A stretch of 64,000 bases of DNA. It comes from Streptomyces griseorubiginosus. GTDB taxonomy: Bacteria; Actinomycetota; Actinomycetes; Streptomycetales; Streptomycetaceae. The notes under the pieces are model-generated. The model worked only from the letters and a program-made list of their open reading frames with translations, ran no database searches and was not told the DNA's origin. Of the stretch, positions 58,633 to 64,000 are shown piece by piece. The translations under genes were made by a program, and so were the position numbers. Every line of letters starts with the position of its first letter. Positions within the stretch are counted from its first letter, which is position 1. The stretch covers positions 216,462 to 280,461 of the forward strand of contig NZ_KQ948734.1 of the NCBI RefSeq assembly GCF_001514195.1, in the 5' to 3' direction.

Positions 58633-58980
58633 ATGGAAGCCAGGGCCCAGGCGCGGTACATCCGCGTTACGCCCATGAAGGCCCGCCGAGTGGTGGACCT
58701 TATCCGTGGCATGGATGCCACGGAGGCTCAGGCTGTTCTGCGATTCGCTCCGCAGGCAGCCTCAGTGCCCGTCGGCAAGGTGCTGGACAGCGCCATCGCC
58801 AACGCCGCGCACAACTACGACCACACCGACGCCGACAGCCTCTTCATCTCCGAGGCGTACGTCGACGAGGGCCCGACCCTGAAGCGGTTCCGTCCGCGTG
58901 CCCAGGGCCGTGCCTACCGGATCCGCAAGCGGACCAGCCACATCACCGTGGTCGTCAGCAGCAAGGAAGGAACCCGGTAA
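58633..58980 (+). CDS. rplV: Ribosomal protein L22
   Basis: A 115-residue tunnel protein whose beta-hairpin narrows the exit tunnel. Signatures are [20 protein letters not shown] and the hairpin region [20 protein letters not shown]. The stop overlaps the rpsC start (TAATG). Confidence 0.97.
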   Translation: MEARAQARYIRVTPMKARRVVDLIRGMDATEAQAVLRFAPQAASVPVGKVLDSAIANAAHNYDHTDADSLFISEAYVDEGPTLKRFRPRAQGRAYRIRKRTSHITVVVSSKEGTR

Positions 58981-59804
58981 TGGGCCAGAAGGTAAACCCG
59001 CACGGGTTCCGGCTCGGTGTCACGACCGACTTCAAGTCGCGTTGGTACGCCGACAAGCTGTACAAGGACTACGTCAAGGAAGACGTCGCCATCCGTCGGA
59101 TGATGACGTCCGGCATGGAGCGCGCCGGCATCTCCAAGGTGGAGATCGAGCGCACCCGTGACCGTGTGCGTGTGGACATCCACACCGCTCGTCCGGGCAT
59201 CGTGATCGGCCGCCGTGGCGCCGAGGCCGACCGCATCCGCGGTGACCTCGAGAAGCTCACGGGCAAGCAGGTCCAGCTGAACATCCTCGAGGTCAAGAAC
59301 CCCGAGACCGACGCTCAGCTGGTTGCCCAGGCCGTCGCCGAGCAGCTCTCCTCCCGCGTCTCCTTCCGCCGTGCCATGCGCAAGAGCATGCAGTCGGCGA
59401 TGAAGGCCGGCGCCAAGGGCATCAAGATCCAGTGCGGTGGCCGCCTCGGTGGCGCCGAGATGTCCCGCTCGGAGTTCTACCGCGAGGGCCGCGTGCCCCT
59501 GCACACGCTCCGCGCGAACGTGGACTACGGCTTCTTCGAGGCCAAGACGACCTTCGGCCGTATCGGTGTGAAGGTCTGGATCTACAAGGGCGACGTCAAG
59601 AACATCGCCGAGGTCCGCGCCGAGAACGCTGCCGCCCGTGCGGGTAACCGCCCGGCTCGCGGTGGCGGTGCCGACCGCCCGGCCCGTGGTGGCCGTGGTG
59701 GCGAGCGGCGCGGTCGCAAGCCGCAGCAGGCTGCCGGCGCCGAGGCCCCCAAGGCCGAGGCTCCCGCCGCCGCTCCGGCTGAGAGCACCGGAACGGAGGC
59801 CTGA
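58980..59804 (+). CDS. rpsC: Ribosomal protein S3
   Basis: A 274-residue protein of the mRNA entry channel. It has [20 protein letters not shown], a KH domain with [20 protein letters not shown], and the C-terminal S3 domain [20 protein letters not shown]. The last 55 residues are a low-complexity Arg/Gly then Ala/Pro tail, common in streptomycetes. Confidence 0.97.
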   Translation: MGQKVNPHGFRLGVTTDFKSRWYADKLYKDYVKEDVAIRRMMTSGMERAGISKVEIERTRDRVRVDIHTARPGIVIGRRGAEADRIRGDLEKLTGKQVQLNILEVKNPETDAQLVAQAVAEQLSSRVSFRRAMRKSMQSAMKAGAKGIKIQCGGRLGGAEMSRSEFYREGRVPLHTLRANVDYGFFEAKTTFGRIGVKVWIYKGDVKNIAEVRAENAAARAGNRPARGGGADRPARGGRGGERRGRKPQQAAGAEAPKAEAPAAAPAESTGTEA

Positions 59805-59809
59805 CCGAC

Positions 59810-60229
59810 ATGCTGATCCCCCGTAGGGTCAAGCACCGCAAGCAGCACCACCCGAAGCGCCGTGGTCAGGCCAAGGGCGGTACGACGGTCGCGTTCGGCG
59901 AGTACGGCATTCAGGCCCTCACGCCGGCGTACGTGACCAACCGCCAGATCGAGGCGGCCCGTATCGCGATGACCCGCCACATCAAGCGTGGCGGCAAGGT
60001 CTGGATCAACATCTACCCGGACCGCCCGCTCACGAAGAAGCCTGCCGAGACCCGCATGGGTTCCGGTAAGGGTTCGCCGGAGTGGTGGATCGCGAACGTG
60101 CACCCGGGCCGGGTCATGTTCGAGCTGTCCTACCCCAACGAGAAGATCGCCCGTGAGGCCCTGACTCGCGCAGCCCACAAGCTGCCGATGAAGTGCCGGA
60201 TCGTCAAGCGCGAGGCAGGTGAAGCGTGA
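59810..60229 (+). CDS. rplP: Ribosomal protein L16
   Basis: A 139-residue protein supporting the A-site tRNA and 50S maturation. It starts [20 protein letters not shown] and contains [20 protein letters not shown]. Its TGA overlaps the rpmC ATG by one base, indicating coupled translation. Confidence 0.97.
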   Translation: MLIPRRVKHRKQHHPKRRGQAKGGTTVAFGEYGIQALTPAYVTNRQIEAARIAMTRHIKRGGKVWINIYPDRPLTKKPAETRMGSGKGSPEWWIANVHPGRVMFELSYPNEKIAREALTRAAHKLPMKCRIVKREAGEA

Positions 60230-60453
60230 TGTCGGCCGGTACCAAGGCGTCCGAGCTGCGCGAGCTGGGCAACGAGGAGCTGCTGAACAAGCTCCGCGAG
60301 GCCAAGGAAGAGCTGTTCAACCTCCGCTTCCAGGCGGCGACCGGTCAGCTCGAGAACCACGGTCGGCTCAAGGCCGTCCGTAAGGACATCGCGCGGATCT
60401 ACACCCTGATGCGTGAGCGCGAGCTGGGCATCGAGACGGTGGAGAGCGCCTGA
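60229..60453 (+). CDS. rpmC: Ribosomal protein L29
   Basis: A 74-residue helical protein near the tunnel exit. The start ATG 60229 overlaps the L16 stop; a GTG three bases upstream is in frame. Core [20 protein letters not shown] and [20 protein letters not shown]. Its TGA overlaps rpsQ. Confidence 0.97.
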   Translation: MSAGTKASELRELGNEELLNKLREAKEELFNLRFQAATGQLENHGRLKAVRKDIARIYTLMRERELGIETVESA

Positions 60454-60740
60454 TGAGTGAGAGCAACGTGACTGAGCAGACTGCAGAGGCCCGCGGCTTC
60501 CGCAAGACCCGTGAGGGTCTCGTCGTCAGCGACAAGATGGACAAGACCGTCGTCGTCGCCGTCGAGGACCGCGTCAAGCACGCGCTGTACGGCAAGGTCA
60601 TCCGCCGTACCAACAAGCTCAAGGCGCACGACGAGCAGAACGCTGCCGGCGTCGGCGACCGGGTCCTCCTCGCGGAGACCCGCCCGCTGTCGGCGACCAA
60701 GCGCTGGCGCGTCGTCGAGATCCTCGAGAAGGCGAAGTAA
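60453..60740 (+). CDS. rpsQ: Ribosomal protein S17
   Basis: A 95-residue 16S-binding protein with a 12-residue extension before [20 protein letters not shown]. The family motif is [16 protein letters not shown], with [15 protein letters not shown] at the end. It is the last gene of the S10 set and is followed by three hairpins. Confidence 0.97.
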   Translation: MSESNVTEQTAEARGFRKTREGLVVSDKMDKTVVVAVEDRVKHALYGKVIRRTNKLKAHDEQNAAGVGDRVLLAETRPLSATKRWRVVEILEKAK

Positions 60741-60743
60741 TCA

Positions 60744-60819
60744 AGCGGGGGTTCGCCCCCGCTGACCCCCGCCGGGGCTTCGGCCCCGGCACCCGCCGGG
60801 GACCGAGATCCCCGGCGGG
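60744..60819 (+). terminator. Three consecutive hairpins separating the S10 and spc operons
   Basis: Hairpin one is AGCGGGGG-TTCG-CCCCCGCT (60744-60763), hairpin two GCCGGGGC-TTCG-GCCCCGGC (60771-60790), and hairpin three has an 11-bp stem (60792-60802 with 60809-60819). Two have UUCG tetraloops. They lie exactly at the S10/spc operon boundary known from E. coli, so they probably terminate or attenuate S10-operon transcription. Confidence 0.8.
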
Positions 60820-60935
60820 CGGGTTCTTCCCTTCCCGAGGCGCAAGTAATTCCTGCGGGGCAAATCCGCAGGACGGTTCCGCCAGGCTCTCCGGCTCAAC
60901 CCCGGAGGGAACCGGCAGACAAACAGGAGATAGAC

Positions 60936-61304
60936 GTGATCCAGCAGGAGTCGCGACTGCGTGTCGCCGACAACACTGGTGCGAAGGAGATCCTTTGCAT
61001 CCGTGTGCTCGGTGGCTCCGGTCGCCGCTACGCGGGCATCGGTGACGTCATCGTCGCCACCGTCAAGGACGCGATCCCCGGTGGCAACGTGAAGAAGGGT
61101 GACGTCGTCAAGGCGGTCATCGTTCGCACCGTCAAGGAGCGCCGCCGTCCGGACGGCTCGTACATCCGCTTCGACGAGAACGCCGCCGTCATTCTGAAGA
61201 ACGACGGCGACCCTCGCGGCACCCGCATCTTCGGCCCGGTCGGGCGTGAGCTGCGCGAGAAGAAGTTCATGAAGATCATCTCGCTGGCTCCGGAGGTGCT
61301 GTAA
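60936..61304 (+). CDS. rplN: Ribosomal protein L14
   Basis: A 122-residue protein contacting the 30S at the intersubunit bridge, from GTG 60936, with AGGAG upstream. It reads [20 protein letters not shown] and [20 protein letters not shown]. First gene of the spc operon; a leader of about 110 bases with a GGTTCC / GGAACC hairpin precedes it. Confidence 0.97.
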   Translation: MIQQESRLRVADNTGAKEILCIRVLGGSGRRYAGIGDVIVATVKDAIPGGNVKKGDVVKAVIVRTVKERRRPDGSYIRFDENAAVILKNDGDPRGTRIFGPVGRELREKKFMKIISLAPEVL

Positions 61305-61306
61305 GC

Positions 61307-61630
61307 ATGAAGATCAAGAAGGGCGACCTGGTCCAGGTCATCACCGGTAAGGACAAGGGCAAGCAGGGCAAGGTCATCGCGGCCTTCCCCCGCGAGGACC
61401 GCGTCCTGGTCGAGGGTGTCAACCGGGTCAAGAAGCACACCAAGGCCGGTCCGACCGCTCGCGGTTCGCAGGCCGGCGGCATCGTCACGACCGAGGCCCC
61501 GATCCACGTCTCCAACGTCCAGCTGGTCGTGGAGAAGGACGGCAACAAGGTCGTCACGCGTGTCGGTTACCGCTTCGACGACGAGGGCAACAAGATCCGC
61601 GTTGCCAAGCGGACGGGTGAGGACATCTGA
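61307..61630 (+). CDS. rplX: Ribosomal protein L24
   Basis: A 107-residue assembly-initiator protein with a KOW motif ([20 protein letters not shown]) and [20 protein letters not shown]. The stop overlaps the rplE start by one base. Confidence 0.97.
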   Translation: MKIKKGDLVQVITGKDKGKQGKVIAAFPREDRVLVEGVNRVKKHTKAGPTARGSQAGGIVTTEAPIHVSNVQLVVEKDGNKVVTRVGYRFDDEGNKIRVAKRTGEDI

Positions 61631-62187
61631 TGGCTACCACCACGACTCCGCGTCTCAAGACGAAGTACCGCGAGGAGATCGCGGGCAAGCTGCGTGACGA
61701 GTTCAAGTACGAGAACGTCATGCAGATCCCCGGCCTCGTCAAGATCGTGGTCAACATGGGTGTGGGCGACGCCGCCCGCGACTCCAAGCTGATCGAGGGC
61801 GCCATCCGCGACCTCACCACGATCACCGGTCAGAAGCCGGCCGTCACCAAGGCCCGCAAGTCCATCGCGCAGTTCAAGCTGCGTGAGGGCCAGCCGATCG
61901 GTGCCCACGTCACGCTCCGTGGCGACCGCATGTGGGAGTTCCTGGACCGCACCCTGTCGCTCGCGCTGCCGCGCATCCGCGACTTCCGTGGTCTGTCCCC
62001 CAAGCAGTTCGACGGCCGTGGCAACTACACCTTCGGTCTCACCGAGCAGGTCATGTTCCACGAGATCGACCAGGACAAGATCGACCGTACCCGGGGCATG
62101 GACATCACCGTGGTGACCACGGCGACCAACGACGCTGAGGGCCGCGCGCTCCTTCGTCACCTCGGCTTCCCCTTCAAGGAGGCGTGA
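61630..62187 (+). CDS. rplE: Ribosomal protein L5
   Basis: A 185-residue protein of the central protuberance that binds 5S rRNA. It has [19 protein letters not shown] and [20 protein letters not shown]. Followed by rpsN after five bases. Confidence 0.97.
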   Translation: MATTTTPRLKTKYREEIAGKLRDEFKYENVMQIPGLVKIVVNMGVGDAARDSKLIEGAIRDLTTITGQKPAVTKARKSIAQFKLREGQPIGAHVTLRGDRMWEFLDRTLSLALPRIRDFRGLSPKQFDGRGNYTFGLTEQVMFHEIDQDKIDRTRGMDITVVTTATNDAEGRALLRHLGFPFKEA

Positions 62188-62192
62188 GCGAG

Positions 62193-62378
62193 ATGGCGAA
62201 GAAGGCTCTGATTGCCAAGGCTGCTCGCAAGCCCAAGTTCGGTGTGCGTGCGTACACCCGCTGCCAGCGCTGCGGCCGTCCGCACTCCGTGTACCGCAAG
62301 TTCGGCCTGTGCCGCGTGTGCCTTCGTGAGATGGCTCACCGTGGCGAGCTGCCGGGCGTGACCAAGAGCTCCTGGTAA
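62193..62378 (+). CDS. rpsN: Ribosomal protein S14 (zinc form, type Z)
   Basis: A 61-residue zinc-ribbon S14 with CQRC and CRVC pairs ([19 protein letters not shown], then RVCLREMA). ATG 62193 fits best; the in-frame GTG 62184 three codons earlier overlaps the L5 stop. Streptomyces usually also carries a longer zinc-independent S14 elsewhere. Confidence 0.96.
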   Translation: MAKKALIAKAARKPKFGVRAYTRCQRCGRPHSVYRKFGLCRVCLREMAHRGELPGVTKSSW

Positions 62379-62424
62379 TCCCCTAGTTGGGGTTACCTGA
62401 AGCTCTCGGTAAGCAAAGGGTTTG

Positions 62425-62476
62425 GTCAGGGGCCCACCCCTCCATGGCTTAGGCTAGGAGGGTTGGGCGCCCTGAC
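62425..62476 (+). terminator. Long internal hairpin between rpsN and rpsH
   Basis: GTCAGGG and GCCCA-CCCTCC pair with GGAGGG-TGGGC and CCTGAC, about 18 pairs with two irregularities and a 13-base loop. It lies in the 210-base rpsN-rpsH gap, otherwise free of genes. It may be an attenuator or a site for ribosomal-protein feedback. Confidence 0.6.
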
Positions 62477-62588
62477 GCCCGTACGACTTACTACGCCGTA
62501 GGTCCACCGCACCGCACCCGCCTCGTCTCGGATCGAGGAGAGGGATGGGCACCTGGAAACCCCGGCGAGAGAGGCCGAAGGCCAATTC

Positions 62589-62987
62589 ATGACCATGACT
62601 GATCCGATCGCAGACATGCTTACGCGTCTGCGGAACGCGAACTCGGCATACCACGACTCCGTGACGATGCCGGCGTCCAAGATCAAGTCGCACATCGCGG
62701 AGATCCTCCAGCAGGAGGGCTTCATCACGGGCTGGAAGGTCGAGGACGCCGAGGTCGGCAAGAACCTCGTCCTCGAGCTGAAGTTCGGCCCGAACCGTGA
62801 GCGCTCCATCGCGGGCATCAAGCGGATCTCCAAGCCCGGTCTCCGGGTGTACGCGAAGTCCACCAACCTGCCGAAGGTGCTCGGCGGCCTGGGCGTGGCC
62901 ATCATCTCCACGTCCCACGGGCTCCTCACCGACAAGCAGGCCGGCAAGAAGGGCGTAGGCGGAGAAGTCCTCGCCTACGTCTGGTAG
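62589..62987 (+). CDS. rpsH: Ribosomal protein S8
   Basis: A 132-residue 16S-binding protein; in E. coli it represses the spc operon by binding mRNA near rplE. Recognisable are [20 protein letters not shown] and [23 protein letters not shown] 62589 is used; ATG 62595 is possible. Confidence 0.97.
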   Translation: MTMTDPIADMLTRLRNANSAYHDSVTMPASKIKSHIAEILQQEGFITGWKVEDAEVGKNLVLELKFGPNRERSIAGIKRISKPGLRVYAKSTNLPKVLGGLGVAIISTSHGLLTDKQAGKKGVGGEVLAYVW

Positions 62988-63012
62988 CGGAAAGGAATCG
63001 GAGGAAACAGCT

Positions 63013-63552
63013 ATGTCGCGTATTGGCAAGCTCCCCATCACGGTTCCCGCCGGCGTGGACGTCACCATCGACGGCCGTACGGTTTCGGTGAAGGGCCCCA
63101 AGGGCACCCTCTCGCACACCGTCGCTGCGCCGATCGACATCGCCAAGGGTGAGGACGGCGTTCTCAACGTCACCCGCCCCAACGACGAGCGTCAGAACAA
63201 GGCCCTGCACGGCCTGTCCCGCACGCTGGTGGCGAACATGATCACCGGCGTGACCCAGGGTTACGTGAAGAAGCTCGAGATCAGCGGTGTCGGTTACCGC
63301 GTGACGGCCAAGGGCTCGAACCTCGAGTTCGCTCTCGGCTACAGCCACCCGATCACCGTCGAGGCCCCCGAGGGCATCACCTTCAAGGTGGAGGCCCCCA
63401 CCCGGTTCTCGGTCGAGGGCATCGACAAGCAGAAGGTCGGCGAGGTTGCGGCCAACATCCGCAAGCTGCGCAAGCCCGACCCGTACAAGGCCAAGGGTGT
63501 CAAGTACGAGGGCGAAGTCATCCGCCGCAAGGTCGGAAAGGCGGGTAAGTAA
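63013..63552 (+). CDS. rplF: Ribosomal protein L6
   Basis: A 179-residue protein near the sarcin-ricin loop. It has [20 protein letters not shown], two related domains, and the signature [19 protein letters not shown] at the C-terminus. Three bases separate it from rplR. Confidence 0.97.
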   Translation: MSRIGKLPITVPAGVDVTIDGRTVSVKGPKGTLSHTVAAPIDIAKGEDGVLNVTRPNDERQNKALHGLSRTLVANMITGVTQGYVKKLEISGVGYRVTAKGSNLEFALGYSHPITVEAPEGITFKVEAPTRFSVEGIDKQKVGEVAANIRKLRKPDPYKAKGVKYEGEVIRRKVGKAGK

Positions 63553-63555
63553 GCC

Positions 63556-63939
63556 ATGGCATACGGACAGAAGATCCTGAAGGGCGACGCCTACAAGCGC
63601 GCCGCGATCAAGCGCCGTCACATCCGGATCCGCAAGCGGATCTCCGGTACGGCGGAGCGTCCCCGTCTGGTCGTTACCCGCTCCAACCGCCACATCGTGG
63701 CCCAGGTGATCGACGACATCAAGGGTCACACCCTGGCGTCGGCGTCCACCCTGGACACCACGGTGCGCGGTGGCGAGGGCGACAAGTCGGCGCAGGCCAA
63801 GCAGGTCGGTGCCCTGGTCGCCGAGCGCGCCAAGGCCGCCGGTGTCGAGGCTGTCGTGTTCGACCGTGGTGGCAACCAGTACGCCGGGCGCATCGCCGCC
63901 CTGGCGGACGCCGCCCGCGAAGCCGGCTTGAAGTTCTGA
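63556..63939 (+). CDS. rplR: Ribosomal protein L18
   Basis: A 127-residue 5S rRNA-binding protein: basic N-terminus [20 protein letters not shown], then [20 protein letters not shown] and the C-terminal [20 protein letters not shown]. Confidence 0.97.
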   Translation: MAYGQKILKGDAYKRAAIKRRHIRIRKRISGTAERPRLVVTRSNRHIVAQVIDDIKGHTLASASTLDTTVRGGEGDKSAQAKQVGALVAERAKAAGVEAVVFDRGGNQYAGRIAALADAAREAGLKF

Positions 63940-63978
63940 GCCGTTCGTAGCTAGCGGAAAAAGAGAGAGGTAATTCCA

Positions 63979-64000
63979 ATGGCTGGACCCCAGCGCCGCG
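63979..64000 (+). CDS. rpsE: Ribosomal protein S5, start only
   Basis: Only seven codons (MAGPQRR) are in the window. GAGAGG lies upstream, and position after rplR plus the streptomycete N-terminus identify it as rpsE. Confidence 0.85.

Overview
The window is high-GC actinobacterial chromosome, most probably Streptomyces. The evidence is the very strong G/C third-position bias, many GTG/TTG starts, rare TTA codons confined to a regulator, a bld-type SARP regulator, Streptomyces-type transfer genes, and a gene order (tRNA-Thr, tRNA-Met, rpmG, two MaoC dehydratases, murB, tRNA-Trp, secE, nusG, rplK-rplA, two lipoproteins, rplJ-rplL, rpoB-rpoC, rpsL-rpsG-fusA-tuf, then the S10/spc ribosomal block) that from memory matches the S. 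coelicolor SCO46xx-SCO47xx region.

Positions 1-11546 are the right-hand part of an integrated conjugative element of the AICE type. Leftward genes form a tightly overlapping transfer operon: partial FtsK-like translocase, small coiled protein, RRQRL-motif zinc protein, Spd-like membrane protein, Pycsar-effector-like membrane protein, DUF6284 protein. A divergent KorSA-like GntR regulator has its own operator repeats. Behind it lies cargo: a P-loop kinase, an AT-richer OLD-like AAA/TOPRIM nuclease, a ScoMcrA-like type IV restriction enzyme broken by one extra base, and a DndB/DGQHR-like protein. The element ends in the 3' half of a tRNA-Tyr gene (attR), the same target used by SLP1; integrase and replication genes must lie left of the window.

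From 11.6 to 24.1 kb come housekeeping and accessory genes: membrane protein, zinc-finger small protein, SDR, amidohydrolase, two tRNAs, rpmG, HadA/HadB-like dehydratases, a TetR-MFS pair sharing an operator, murB, adenosine deaminase and aspartate aminotransferase. From 24.1 to 44.3 kb is the transcription/translation core: tRNA-Trp, secE, nusG, L11/L1, two lipoproteins, L10/L7-L12, RNA polymerase beta and beta', and the str operon. Between tuf and rpsJ (44.4-54.9 kb) is an accessory segment: acyltransferase, small membrane protein, secreted ricin-fold protein, IclR regulator, a giant SARP with two TTA codons, an M14-like peptidase and a frameshifted 870-residue protein of unknown family. From 55.3 kb to the end run the S10 and spc operons (rpsJ to the start of rpsE), separated by three consecutive hairpins between rpsQ and rplN. 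The leaders of rpsL and rpsJ share an identical 27-base element. Start sites, promoters and functions were read by eye; no database search was possible.
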